From positions 124,001 through 188,000 of the forward strand of contig NZ_BDBM01000011.1 in the NCBI RefSeq assembly GCF_001612985.1: a stretch of DNA of 64,000 bases, given 5' to 3'. The DNA comes from Nocardia gamkensis NBRC 108242. GTDB taxonomy: Bacteria; Actinomycetota; Actinomycetes; Mycobacteriales; Mycobacteriaceae. Every line of letters starts with the position of its first letter. Within the stretch, counting starts at the first letter, position 1. A model generated the notes under the pieces. It was given only the letters and a program-made list of their open reading frames with translations. It was not told the DNA's origin and did not search any database. Below, piece after piece: positions 43,622 through 55,404 of this stretch. A program made the position numbers and the translations under genes.

Positions 43622-44092
43622 ATGACCACGCAGCAGTCCGCTACCCGTACCACCGCGACCAAGGCTTCCGTCGGATTCACCGACGAGGAACGGGCCGCGA
43701 TGAAAGAACACGCCCAGGAGTTGAAGACGGCCGCGCGCCGCGGCTCGCGAGCGGCCAAGGCGGACGGGGAGAACGACGTCCTCGCGAAGATCGCGGGGAT
43801 GCAGGAATCCGATCGGGTCATCGCCGAACGACTGCACGCCATCGTCAAAGCCTGTGCTCCGCAGCTGTCGCCGAAACTGTGGTACGGCATGCCCGCCTAC
43901 GCCAAGGACGGCAAGGTCCTGTGCTTCTTCCAGAGCGCCGAGAAGTTCAAAGCGCGGTACGCGACATTCGGTTTCAACGACGTCGCCGCACTCGACGACG
44001 GCACCGTGTGGCCGACCGCCTTCGCACTCACCAAGCTGACCGCCGCCGACGAGGCGCGGATCAGTGACCTGGTGAAGAGGGCGGTGGGCTGA
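43622..44092 (+). CDS. DUF1801/iron-chaperone-like protein
   Basis: 156-residue protein of the YdhG/DUF1801 fold: LWYGMPAYAKDGKVLCFFQSAEKFKARYATFGFND (split here as LWYGMPAYAKDG and KVLCFFQSAEKF) is the diagnostic core. A charged N-terminal extension of about 65 residues precedes it. B. subtilis homologues act as iron chaperones, but general function is uncertain. Ribosome site AAGGAAA at 43607. Confidence 0.78.
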   Translation: MTTQQSATRTTATKASVGFTDEERAAMKEHAQELKTAARRGSRAAKADGENDVLAKIAGMQESDRVIAERLHAIVKACAPQLSPKLWYGMPAYAKDGKVLCFFQSAEKFKARYATFGFNDVAALDDGTVWPTAFALTKLTAADEARISDLVKRAVG

Positions 44093-44096
44093 ACAA

Positions 44097-44129
44097 CCGG
44101 CCTGCCACCGCGCCACAGTGGCAGGCCGG
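44097..44129. terminator. Bidirectional hairpin terminator
   Basis: CCGGCCTGCCAC (44097-44108) and GTGGCAGGCCGG (44118-44129) form a perfect 12-bp stem with a 9-base loop, 4 bases after the DUF1801 stop and 55 bases past the end of the converging E2 gene. It has no T-tract, as is common in actinobacteria. Confidence 0.75.
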
Positions 44130-44184
44130 GCACACGTGTTCTCCTGCGACGGCGTCGTGCCGGGCTCGAATGATGGACGTAGCG

Positions 44185-45459
44185 TCAGGTCACTATCCGG
44201 AGGGGATGTTCGAGTAGGCCTTTCAGCTGTTGCAGGAACTGGGCGGCCACGGCTCCGTCGATGGCGCGGTGGTCGGCGGACAGGGTGACGCGCAGGATTT
44301 TCCTGGTCACCACTCGATCGTCGTCCAGCCGCAGCTCGTCGGTGGCCGCGCCGACGGCCAGGATGGCGGCCTCGGGTGGGTTGATCACGGCGGTGAAGTG
44401 CTCGATTCCGAACATCCCCAGGTTGGAGATGGTGAAGGTGCCGCCGTTCATCTCGTCGGTGCGCAGCTTGCGCTCGCGGGCGCGTTCGGCCTTGTCGCGG
44501 CTTTCGACGGCGATCTCCGACACGCTCTTGCGATCGGCATCGCGCAGCACCGGGACGAGCAGGCCCGCGGGAGTGGCGACGGCGATGCCCAGGTGCACTC
44601 CGCGGTGCCGCAACAGCTTGTCGCCCGCGAAGGAGACGTTGACCGCAGGGTTCGTCCGCAACGTCACGGCGACGGCCTTGACCAGCAGATCGTTGACACT
44701 GACCTTTCCCGCGCCGGTCTGCGCCAGCGTGGCGTTGATCTGCGCGCGGAAGTCGAACAGTTCGGTGACATCGATCGCGGAGGTCAGATAGATGTGCGGG
44801 GCCTGCTGTTTGCTCTGCGTCAGCCGTGTGGCCGAGACCCGTTGAACGGTCGTCAGCGGGATCTCCTCGTACTCACCCGGAGCCGCAGCAGAGGTTCCGG
44901 TCGAGGCAGCGGGGACGACTTCGGTCGGCGGGTCGAGTTCGGCTGCGCGATGGGCGGATTCGATATCCTGCCGGACGACGCGTCCGCCCGGGCCGGTGCC
45001 CGCCACGGTGGAGATGTCGACACCGAGTTCGGCGGCGATCTTGCGTGCCAGCGGCGAGGTCTTCTTGCGTTCCGGCGTTGTGTGGGCGCCGTCGGTGGTG
45101 GCCGCAACCGCGCGGCTGCTCGGCTCGGGGCCGTTGCTGGAACGCGGTGCGGGCGCTTGCTCGACGGGCGCGGCGGCGGCCGGGACCGGCGCGTTGCCGC
45201 TCACGCCCGTCGCGGCTGTGGCACTGCCGTCGCCGATGAGGCCGATCGGGGTCCCGATCGGCACTCGCGCGCCCTCGGCGGCGAGGATCTGCTCGAGCAC
45301 GCCGTTGTCGTAGGCCTCGAGCTCCATGAGGGCTTTGTCGGTTTCGATCTCGGCGAGGATTTCACCTCGTTCGACCGGATCGCCCACCTGTTTGAGCCAG
45401 GAGACGATGACGCCTTCCTCCATGGTGTCGGAGAGGCGGGGCATGGTGATTTCGGGCAT
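44185..45459 (-). CDS. 2-oxoacid dehydrogenase E2 (dihydrolipoyl acyltransferase)
   Basis: 424-residue E2. One lipoyl domain (1-78) with Lys in EIETDKALMELE, an Ala/Pro/Ser-rich linker, a peripheral-subunit-binding domain (TSPLARKIAAELGVD, near 133-170) and the acyltransferase domain with the HxxxDG site SADHRAIDGAVA near 395. It transfers the acyl group from E1 to CoA. Last gene of the leftward operon. Single-lipoyl architecture fits acetoin, branched-chain or a second pyruvate complex rather than the main mycobacterial one. Confidence 0.93.
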   Translation of the reverse strand: MPEITMPRLSDTMEEGVIVSWLKQVGDPVERGEILAEIETDKALMELEAYDNGVLEQILAAEGARVPIGTPIGLIGDGSATAATGVSGNAPVPAAAAPVEQAPAPRSSNGPEPSSRAVAATTDGAHTTPERKKTSPLARKIAAELGVDISTVAGTGPGGRVVRQDIESAHRAAELDPPTEVVPAASTGTSAAAPGEYEEIPLTTVQRVSATRLTQSKQQAPHIYLTSAIDVTELFDFRAQINATLAQTGAGKVSVNDLLVKAVAVTLRTNPAVNVSFAGDKLLRHRGVHLGIAVATPAGLLVPVLRDADRKSVSEIAVESRDKAERARERKLRTDEMNGGTFTISNLGMFGIEHFTAVINPPEAAILAVGAATDELRLDDDRVVTRKILRVTLSADHRAIDGAVAAQFLQQLKGLLEHPLRIVT

Positions 45460-45477
45460 GGGATGTGTCCTCGGGTC

Positions 45478-46470
45478 TCAGCGTCGTTTGCCGACTGCCG
45501 CGAGGGTTTCCATCGCGGCGGTGTACAGCGAATCGGCCGACGGCAGGGCGAGCCGTTCGAGCGGCTTGGCGTAGGGCAGCGGTACCTCGGCCATGGCCAC
45601 CCGGCGAACCGGGGCGTCCAGATAGTCGAAGGCGCCGTCGGAGAGGGAGGCGGCGACCTCGGCGCCGATTCCGTAGGTGAGCCAGTCGTCCTCGCCGATC
45701 ACGGCGCAACCGGTCTTGCGCACGGACTCGACGAGGGTGTCGCGGTCGAGCGGACGAAGGCTGCGCAGGTCGACGACCTCGGCGCTGAAACCGTCGGCGG
45801 CGAGTCGCTCGGCGACCTCGGTGCAGACCGTCGCCATGCGGGAATAGCCGATCAGCGTGATATCGGAGCCGGTCCTCGTGATCGCGGCCTTTCCGATCCG
45901 GGCGGCCGGAAGGTTCTCCGGCACGTCGCCTTTGGTGTTGTAGAGCGACAGGTTCTCCAGGAACAGCACCGGGTCGTCGTCTTCGATGGCGGCTTTGAGC
46001 AGCGCTCGCGCATCGGCCGGAGTGCTGGGCGCGACCACCTTCAGGCCCGGCACGAAGGCGTAGTACAGCTCGATGTTCTGCGAATGTGTCGCGCCCAGTT
46101 GCTGTCCGCCGCCACCCGGGGTGCGGATGACCATGGGCACGCTGGTCTGTCCTCCGAACATGCCGTAGATCTTGGCGGCGTGGTTGACGATCTGATCGAG
46201 CGCCAGCAGCGAGAAGTTGATCGTCATGATCTCCACCACCGGGCGCAGGCCCAGCATGGCGGCGCCGATGGCGGCGCCGACGAAACCCTCTTCGGCGATG
46301 GGGGTGTCGCGCACCCGTTTCTCGCCGAATTCGGCCAGCAAACCCGCGGTGATCTTGTAGGAGCCCTCGAAGATGCCGATCTCCTCCCCGATGAGGAAGA
46401 CATCGTCGTCGCGCCGCATCTCCTCGCGGAGGGTTTCGCGCAGCGCCTCGCGATAGGTCATGACAGCCAC
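45478..46470 (-). CDS. 2-oxoacid dehydrogenase E1 beta subunit
   Basis: 330-residue E1 beta, which completes the thiamine-diphosphate site with E1 alpha. Conserved blocks: GEEIGIFEGSYKITAGL, DTPIAEEGFVGAAIGAAM, PGGGGQQLGATHSQ and the C-terminal transketolase domain. The Glu of IAEEGF is the expected cofactor-activating residue. It begins 10 bases after E1 alpha and ends 18 before E2, so co-transcribed. GTG 46470 is supported by AGGA upstream. Confidence 0.93.
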   Translation of the reverse strand: MAVMTYREALRETLREEMRRDDDVFLIGEEIGIFEGSYKITAGLLAEFGEKRVRDTPIAEEGFVGAAIGAAMLGLRPVVEIMTINFSLLALDQIVNHAAKIYGMFGGQTSVPMVIRTPGGGGQQLGATHSQNIELYYAFVPGLKVVAPSTPADARALLKAAIEDDDPVLFLENLSLYNTKGDVPENLPAARIGKAAITRTGSDITLIGYSRMATVCTEVAERLAADGFSAEVVDLRSLRPLDRDTLVESVRKTGCAVIGEDDWLTYGIGAEVAASLSDGAFDYLDAPVRRVAMAEVPLPYAKPLERLALPSADSLYTAAMETLAAVGKRR

Positions 46471-46480
46471 GGTGATGTCC

Positions 46481-47626
46481 TTAATTAGTGAAGAGCGGAT
46501 CGGCGGGCAGGCGGCGCGAGTCGCCCGCCACGGGCGTCGCGTAGTTGTAGTCGAACAGGCTCGACGGCTGCGGGTGCGGACTGCTCGCGGCGAATTCGAC
46601 CGCCGCGGCGACCTCGGCGTTCACCTCGGTTTCCAGCGCGGCTACGGACCCATCGTTCAATACACCGGCGGCGAGCAGCGCGTCGCGCCACCGGACGACG
46701 GGGTCGTTGCTCCGGGCGATCGACACGGCCTCTTCGGTGCGGTATTTCGCCGGGTCGACCACCGAATGGCCCTTGAGGCGGTAGCTGACCGCCTCCAGCA
46801 GCGCGGGTTTGCGTTCGCGCCGGGCGGTTTCGATCAGCTCACCGGCCATATCGCGCACGGCAAGCACATCGGTGCCGTCCACGCGCTCTCCGCGCATGCG
46901 GTAGGCGGCCGCGCGCTTCCACAGATCCGGTTCGGCGGAGGAGCGTTCGACCGTGGTGCCCATCCCGGTCTGATTGTTGATCACCAGGAACACCACCGGC
47001 AGATTCCACAGCGCCGCGATGTTCAACGACTCGTGGAACGCGCCGATATTGGTGGTGCCTTCGCCCATCTGGCACACCACCACGTCGTCTTCGCCGCGAT
47101 AGTCGATGGCCAGCGCCGCGCCGACGGCCAATGGCACCTGGCCGCCCACGATGGCGTAACCGCCCAGCAGGCGGGTCGCGGTGTCGTACATGTGCATGGA
47201 ACCGCCCCAGCCCTTGGAGGTGCCGGTGGAGCGGCCGTAGAGCTCGGCCATGACCCGGCCGGGCTCGATGCCTTTGGCCAGCGCGTAGCCGTGCTCGCGA
47301 TAGTTGGTGAACAGGTAGTCGGTCGGGCGCATGGCCGCGCCGAGCCCGACCACGGTGGCCTCTTCACCCAGGTTGAGGTGGCAGTAGCCGCCGATCTGGG
47401 CCTGCTGGTAGCTCTGTGCGGTGCGCTCCTCGAACCGGCGCACGAACAGCATGTCGCGATACAGTCCGCGCAGCGTGTCGGGATCCTCCGCGGTGACGCG
47501 CGCGTCGACCGGGGCGGTGGCGCGGGTTTGCGTGGAGGCATCGTCGATGCCGCGATCCTCGGCGATCGACGCGGACGGACGTGTCGCCGACCGAGTCGTC
47601 TTGCGACTGGGTGTGCTGGTGGTCAC
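46481..47626 (-). CDS. 2-oxoacid dehydrogenase E1 alpha subunit
   Basis: 381-residue E1 alpha with the thiamine-diphosphate motif GEGTTNIGAFHESLNIA ending in VINN (near 188-217); the family's usual GDG is GEG here, a tolerated variant. GGYCHLNLGEEA and RLKGHSVVDPAKYR, with the regulatory-loop histidine, are typical of pyruvate/acetoin E1. A Ser/Thr-rich N-terminal extension of about 45 residues is unusual. GTG 47626 follows AGGAG. Substrate (pyruvate, acetoin or branched-chain oxoacid) is not decided by sequence alone. Confidence 0.92.
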   Translation of the reverse strand: MTTSTPSRKTTRSATRPSASIAEDRGIDDASTQTRATAPVDARVTAEDPDTLRGLYRDMLFVRRFEERTAQSYQQAQIGGYCHLNLGEEATVVGLGAAMRPTDYLFTNYREHGYALAKGIEPGRVMAELYGRSTGTSKGWGGSMHMYDTATRLLGGYAIVGGQVPLAVGAALAIDYRGEDDVVVCQMGEGTTNIGAFHESLNIAALWNLPVVFLVINNQTGMGTTVERSSAEPDLWKRAAAYRMRGERVDGTDVLAVRDMAGELIETARRERKPALLEAVSYRLKGHSVVDPAKYRTEEAVSIARSNDPVVRWRDALLAAGVLNDGSVAALETEVNAEVAAAVEFAASSPHPQPSSLFDYNYATPVAGDSRRLPADPLFTN

Positions 47627-47636
47627 GGCAGGCTCC

Positions 47637-49088
47637 TCAACGCTTCCTGGGCGCGATGTGCACGGGCAGTCCGAGGCCGGCCAGGGCAGCCTCCATGCCG
47701 ATCTCGCCGAGAGTGGGGTGGGCGTGGATGGTGTCGGCGAGTTCGTCGAGGGTCGCCTCCATGGAGATGGCCAGCGCGCCCTCGGTGATCAGGTCGCTGG
47801 CCGACGGGCCGATGATGTGCACGCCGAGCACTTCTCGATGACGCTGCCCGGCAACGATTTTGACGAATCCGTCGGTCTCGCCGAAGGTCTGGGCCCGGCC
47901 CAGCGCGGCGAAGGGGAAGCGCGCCGTGACGACCTCGTGCCCGGCGGCGCGGGCCTTCGCCTCGGTGAGTCCGACGCTCGCGATCTCCGGGTGGGTGAAG
48001 GTGGCGGCCGGGATGGCGGTGTAGTCGATGTGCGCCGGGTGGCCGGCGATCACGTCCGCGGCGGTGAGGCCCTGATGCGAGGCGACGTGCGCGAGCAGGG
48101 CGCGTCCGGTGACGTCTCCGATGGCGTAGACGTGCTCGACGCCGGTGCGCAGCTGCTCGTCGACGGGGATGAAACCGCGAGCGTCGGTGGCGATTCCCGC
48201 GACGTCCAGGCCGAGATCGGCGGTGTTGGGACGGCGTCCGACGCCGACCAGCACCACGTCCGCGTCGAGTTCGCGCACGTGCTTGCCGGTGACGCTCACC
48301 CGCAGCGCGTCGGTCCGCGTGATGGCTTCGACCGTGGAGCCGGTGAGCACGGTGATGCCGCGCTTGGTGAACGACCGTCCCAGGGCGGCGCCGAGGTCGG
48401 CGTCCTCCAGCGGCACCAAGGTGTCCTGCATTTCGACGATGGTCACCCGAGTGCCGAAGCTCGCGAACAGGCTGGCCCATTCCGCGCCGACCGCGCTGCC
48501 GCCGATGACGACGAGGCGTTCGGGCACGTCGGTCAGCCCGAACGCGCCGTCGGAGGTGATGACGCCCGGCAGGTCCGCACCCGGGATCGCCAGTCGCGCG
48601 GGCACCGATCCGGTCGCGATGATCACGTCGGTCGCGCTGATCGCACGGGTGGCGGTGGCCGTCGGCGCGGCGGCGTAGCGGGGGCCGCCGGGGAAGACCG
48701 GCGACTGGGCTGCCTCGAACACCTCGACACCGGTCGGGCCGGTGAAGCGGGCGTGACCCTCGATCACCGTGACATCGTTGGCGGCGAGCAGGCCCGCCAC
48801 GCCGTCGGTGAGTTGTTTGACGATGCCGTCTTTGCGGTGGCGCACCGCGGCGAAGTCGTAGCGCACATTGTCGGCGTGGATACCGAAATCCGCTGCGGTG
48901 CTCAGGGTGTGGAAGATTTCAGCGGATCGCAGCATCGCTTTGGTCGGAATGCAGCCCCAGTTGAGGCACACCCCGCCCGGGCGCTCCTTCTCGACCAAGC
49001 CGACCCGCAGGCCGCGTTGGGCCGCGCGGATGGCGGCGACATATCCGCCCGGGCCGCCGCCGACCACCAGGAGATCGAAATCCGGCAC
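47637..49088 (-). CDS. lpdA: Dihydrolipoyl dehydrogenase (E3)
   Basis: 483-residue FAD disulfide oxidoreductase that reoxidises the E2 lipoyl group with NAD. FAD fold VVGGGPGGYVAAIRAAQ near 8-24, redox-active pair in GGVCLNWGCIPTKAML near 37-52, NAD fold VVIGGSAVGAEWASLFA and C-terminal His-Glu in HAHPTLGE. A loop of about 20 extra residues near 145-170 is uncommon. First gene of the E3-E1alpha-E1beta-E2 operon. GTG 49088 is preferred, with GAGGAG upstream. Confidence 0.94.
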   Translation of the reverse strand: MPDFDLLVVGGGPGGYVAAIRAAQRGLRVGLVEKERPGGVCLNWGCIPTKAMLRSAEIFHTLSTAADFGIHADNVRYDFAAVRHRKDGIVKQLTDGVAGLLAANDVTVIEGHARFTGPTGVEVFEAAQSPVFPGGPRYAAAPTATATRAISATDVIIATGSVPARLAIPGADLPGVITSDGAFGLTDVPERLVVIGGSAVGAEWASLFASFGTRVTIVEMQDTLVPLEDADLGAALGRSFTKRGITVLTGSTVEAITRTDALRVSVTGKHVRELDADVVLVGVGRRPNTADLGLDVAGIATDARGFIPVDEQLRTGVEHVYAIGDVTGRALLAHVASHQGLTAADVIAGHPAHIDYTAIPAATFTHPEIASVGLTEAKARAAGHEVVTARFPFAALGRAQTFGETDGFVKIVAGQRHREVLGVHIIGPSASDLITEGALAISMEATLDELADTIHAHPTLGEIGMEAALAGLGLPVHIAPRKR

Positions 49089-49207
49089 TCGTGGTGCTCC
49101 TCGTCCTCGATGATTCGATCCACCCTCGGTTGTGGGGTGGATCATCGCTATCGAGTGTTGCCGTAGCGAAGTGCACAGACAATTGCCACGAAGCCCAGTA
49201 GTGCAGC

Positions 49208-49238
49208 GGCCTGATTGGGCGCTGCGCCCAATCAGGCC
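49208..49238. terminator. Strong hairpin after the PucR gene
   Basis: GGCCTGATTGGGCG (49208-49221) and CGCCCAATCAGGCC (49225-49238) form a perfect 14-bp stem with a 3-base loop, 6 bases after the PucR stop. It separates the regulator transcript from the dehydrogenase operon promoter, which must lie in the 120 bases to its left. Confidence 0.75.
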
Positions 49239-49244
49239 GAGGGA

Positions 49245-50441
49245 TCAGGCGCCGTCCGACGCTCGGGCGAGGTCGAGCGCGGCCAGTGCCAGCGACAGTT
49301 CCACATAGTCGCGCCGGCCTTCGAGCGGGCGCCCGAGCAAGGTCGAGATGCGGTGCAGCCGATTGATGACAGTGTTGCGGTGGCAGTGCAGTCGTGTCGC
49401 GGCGTGAGCCGCTGAGCAGTCGTGCGTCAACCATGCCGCCAGGGTGTCCAGCAAGGTCGCGCGTTCGGCCGCAGGCAGTGCCAGAACCGGGCCGAGAGTG
49501 TGCGTGATCAGCATGTCGGTCAGGTCGGCCGAGCGTACGAGCAGGGCGTGCTGGAAGCGCTCGTGCAGCGGCACGAGGCCGGTCGCGTCCCGGGGCAAGG
49601 TCTGCAAGGTCAGCAGTGCCCAGCCGTGCGCGGTGCCGACCTGCGCCAGCCCGCCGACCGCCGGTGAGGCGCCTGCTCGTCCGCGAATATGCGGTTCGAT
49701 CCGGCGCAGGACCGAGGCGACGTCGTGGCGCTCGACCGCTATCAGCCCGACCGTCGAGTCGACGCGATCGTGCCACACCGAACGGATGCCGACCGCGGCC
49801 AACGCGGCCTCGGTACCGGTGTGCACCGCCTCGCCTTCACCGCAGGCTACGACGACGAGAAAGGCGCTACCGGCCGGAAGATTCAACTCACGCGCGGCGC
49901 GCGCGGCGAAGGTGGTGTCGTGGGCTCGGCCCGCGAGCAGGTCCTCGATCAGGGCGTGCCTGCGGCGTTCGTCGCTGCGCAGCTGCTCGAGTTCGGTATT
50001 GCGGTAGGAGGTGACCAGGGACGAGGACAGTGCGTCGATCACGGCCCACAACCCGGTGCCCGCCGCACGGATCTCGCCGGGAGCGAGTTCGTCGGCCTTG
50101 TCGAGCAAGACCTCCCACACGATCCGGCCGCCGAGGCGGAAGGTGCGCAGCATGGCTTCCAGCGGCACACCCTGTTCGGCGCGTCGGCGGCCGATGGACG
50201 CGGCGACCTCGTCGTCGAACGCGGTGGTCGGAGCGCCCAGCAGGTCGAGGATGCGGGTCACGTAGCGGCGGCAGCCGTCGACCAGGTCGGCGCGGGCAAC
50301 CGTCGAATAGTCGGTCCACTCGGGATTGTCGGTGAAGATCTCCGAGATCAGCCGGTCGGTCAGCGCCGGGATGTCGGCACGACAGGCGGCCGCCAGCTCC
50401 CGGGTGCGGGTTTGCGGAATCGCCTTCTTCGATGTCGACAT
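49245..50441 (-). CDS. PucR/CdaR-family transcriptional regulator
   Basis: 398-residue regulator: N-terminal sensory region (about 1-160), a central GGDEF-like CdaR segment and a C-terminal PucR HTH (LAAWLTHDCSAAHAATRLHC, HRNTVINRLHRISTLLGRPL). Such proteins activate catabolic operons when a substrate is present. Directly upstream of and parallel to the 2-oxoacid dehydrogenase operon, its likely target; AcoR-like control of acetoin use would be analogous but is unproven. ATG 50441. Confidence 0.88.
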   Translation of the reverse strand: MSTSKKAIPQTRTRELAAACRADIPALTDRLISEIFTDNPEWTDYSTVARADLVDGCRRYVTRILDLLGAPTTAFDDEVAASIGRRRAEQGVPLEAMLRTFRLGGRIVWEVLLDKADELAPGEIRAAGTGLWAVIDALSSSLVTSYRNTELEQLRSDERRRHALIEDLLAGRAHDTTFAARAARELNLPAGSAFLVVVACGEGEAVHTGTEAALAAVGIRSVWHDRVDSTVGLIAVERHDVASVLRRIEPHIRGRAGASPAVGGLAQVGTAHGWALLTLQTLPRDATGLVPLHERFQHALLVRSADLTDMLITHTLGPVLALPAAERATLLDTLAAWLTHDCSAAHAATRLHCHRNTVINRLHRISTLLGRPLEGRRDYVELSLALAALDLARASDGA

Positions 50442-50635
50442 TGTCGCTGGAGGTCCTTCTCGTCGGCCGTGCGCCACGACTACGCGAGCGGCGGCGTACC
50501 ACGACGGTATCGCCGACGAACCGGTGCGGTGGACCGGGTGGTCTCACGCCCGTGCTCGATTCTCGGCGGTGACAGCCCTACCGTTCGTGCCGAGATCGCG
50601 GTTCCCCGCGGTTATCAAGACCGTGGATGCGGCAA

Positions 50636-50641
50636 TATGCT
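50636..50641 (+). promoter_or_regulatory. -10 element of the HTH-Mop gene
   Basis: TATGCT ends 7 bases before GTG 50649, with TTATCA 18 bases further upstream as a possible -35. The spacing indicates a leaderless message. Confidence 0.55.
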
Positions 50642-50648
50642 GTACTTC

Positions 50649-51047
50649 GTGTCGAATCTACGGATCAGTGAAGTGGCCGCGTTGCTGGGGGTCAGCGACG
50701 ACACGGTGCGCCGGTGGATCGATCAGGGCCGTCTGACCTCGATTCAGCTCGACAGCGGCCGCATGGGCGTGAGCGGCCGCGAGCTCGCCCAGTTCCTGCG
50801 GGCCAATGCCGATGCGCCCGCACCCGGGGCGACGGTCGCGGCCTCGGCCCGCAACCGGATGCGCGGAATCGTGACCCGGGTGGTCAAGGACACCGTGATG
50901 GCGCAGGTGGAGATGCAAGCCGGACCGTTCCGGCTGGTGTCGCTGCTGAGCCGGGAATCGGTCGACGAGCTCGGTCTGGAAGTCGGCAGCATCGCTGTCG
51001 CGTCGGTGAAATCCACGCACGTCGTCGTGGAGATACCGGAAAGTTGA
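50649..51047 (+). CDS. HTH-Mop molybdate-binding regulator
   Basis: 132-residue protein: an excisionase-like HTH (LRISEVAALLGVSDDTVRRW, near 4-23) joined to a Mop/TOBE molybdate-binding domain (about 70-132: SARNRMRGIVTRVVKDTVMA). It most likely senses intracellular molybdate and regulates the modABC genes that start 11 bases downstream, or stores molybdate. GTG 50649 fits both homology and the leaderless promoter; ATG 50639 overlaps the -10. Confidence 0.88.
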   Translation: MSNLRISEVAALLGVSDDTVRRWIDQGRLTSIQLDSGRMGVSGRELAQFLRANADAPAPGATVAASARNRMRGIVTRVVKDTVMAQVEMQAGPFRLVSLLSRESVDELGLEVGSIAVASVKSTHVVVEIPES

Positions 51048-51058
51048 CGAGGATGAGA

Positions 51059-51838
51059 ATGATTCACAAATGGGGTGTCGCGGCCGCGACCGTGTCGGCT
51101 GTCGTGACCGCGGCGGGCTGTGGTTCCGGCGACACGAGCGGGCACGCCGACGCACAGCATGTATCGGGCACGGTGACCGTGTTCGCCGCCGCTTCGCTGA
51201 CCGAGACGTTCGGTGAGCTCGGCAAACAGTTCGAGGCCGCGCACCCGGGCGTCGAGGTGGTCTTCAGCTTCGGCGCGAGTTCCGCCCTGGCCGAACAGAT
51301 CAACCAAGGCGCACCGGCCGACGTGTTCGCCTCGGCCGCGCCCAAGAACATGCAGCAGGTTCGCGACAAAGGATCGGTCACCGCCACGCCGGTCACTTTC
51401 GTGCGCAACCGGCTCGAGATCGCGGTGCCGAAAGGCAATCCCGGGCACATCACCGGACTGGCCGATTTCGGCAGGACCGAGCCGAAACTCGCCTTGTGCG
51501 CGCAGCAGGTGCCCTGCGGTGCGGCGGCCGAGAAGGTGTTCCGGACCGCGGGCATCGCACCGCAGCCCGATACCCGCGAGCAGGACGTGAAGGCCGTCTT
51601 GACCAAGGTCACCCTCGGTGAGGTCGATGCCGCGCTGGTCTATCGCACCGACGTCGAAGCGGCGGGCGACAAGGTCGAGGGCATCGACTTCCCGGAATCG
51701 GCCGAGGCGATCAACGACTACCCGATCGCGGCGCTGGCGCACGCGCCGAACGCGGCGGCCGCCGCGGCGTTCGTCGAGTTCGTGACCTCGGAGAAGGCCG
51801 AGCCGGTCTTCGCCGCGGCAGGGTTCGACACCCCGTGA
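51059..51838 (+). CDS. modA: Molybdate-binding lipoprotein ModA
   Basis: 259-residue periplasmic binding protein. Signal peptide with lipobox TAAGC near residue 20, then the ModA blocks VTVFAAASLTETFGELGKQF, VVFSFGASSALAEQINQGAP and ADVFASA, whose Ser residues coordinate molybdate or tungstate, and later VDAALVYRTDV. ATG 51059 is preferred to ATG 51053 because GAGG is then correctly spaced. The stop overlaps modB (GTGA). Confidence 0.93.
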   Translation: MIHKWGVAAATVSAVVTAAGCGSGDTSGHADAQHVSGTVTVFAAASLTETFGELGKQFEAAHPGVEVVFSFGASSALAEQINQGAPADVFASAAPKNMQQVRDKGSVTATPVTFVRNRLEIAVPKGNPGHITGLADFGRTEPKLALCAQQVPCGAAAEKVFRTAGIAPQPDTREQDVKAVLTKVTLGEVDAALVYRTDVEAAGDKVEGIDFPESAEAINDYPIAALAHAPNAAAAAAFVEFVTSEKAEPVFAAAGFDTP

Positions 51839-52643
51839 TCGCGCCCTCGCGGCGGCGGGCGGTGCTCGGGCGGCGGCCGGTCGCGCTGATGCTGCCCGCC
51901 GTGTGCGGGCTGGCGTTCCTGGTCGTCCCACTGATCGGGCTGCTGGCGCGAGCGCCGTGGGCGACCATGCCGGACCGGCTGCTCGGTGCCGAAGTGGGCC
52001 GGGCGCTGCGGCTTTCGCTGGTGTGCGCGACCGCGGCCACGGCGATCTGCCTGGTTCTGGGCATTCCGCTGGCCTGGGTACTCGCGCGCGCCGAACTGCC
52101 GGGGCGCGGACTGATCCGCGCCTTGGTCACCGTGCCGCTGGTGTTGCCGCCGGTGGTCGGCGGTGTCGCGCTGCTGCTGGTGCTGGGGCGGCGCGGGCTG
52201 ATCGGACGGTACCTCTACGAATGGTTCGATCTCTCGCTGCCGTTCACCACCGCCGGGGTGGTCGTGGCCGAAGCGTTCGTGGCCATGCCCTTTCTGGTGA
52301 TCTCCGTCGAAGGAGCCCTGCGGGCCTCTGATCCGCGCTTCGAGGAGGCGGCCGCCACGCTCGGCGCCACCCGCTGGTACGCCTTCCGCCGGGTCACGTT
52401 GCCGTCGGTGCTGCCCGGCGTCATCGCCGGTTCGGTGCTGTGCTGGGCGCGTGCGCTCGGTGAGTTCGGCGCCACCATCACGTTCGCGGGCAACTTCCCG
52501 GGCCGCACCACCACCATGCCGCTGGCGGTCTATCTCGCGCTGGAGAGCGATCCGGACGCCGCGATCGTGCTCAGCCTGGTGTTGCTGGCCGTCTCGGTCG
52601 CCGTGCTGGCCGCGTTGCGCGAACGGTGGATCCGGGGAGCGGT

Positions 52644-52647
<4 letters not shown>
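51835..52647 (+). CDS. modB: Molybdate ABC permease ModB
   Basis: 270-residue permease with about five or six helices and an EAA loop near 165-185 (DPRFEEAAATLGATRWYAFR). Forms the channel with the binding protein ModA and ATPase ModC. GTG start overlaps modA, ATGA overlap with modC. Confidence 0.92.
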
Positions 52648-55317
<2,670 letters not shown>

Positions 55318-55404
55318 GCGTGCGGTCATGATCGGAGACGGCGACCGGCGGGCGGGGTGCCGATGCTGGTGGCCGAACGTCGCCTGCTTTGCTTCAATCG
55401 ATGT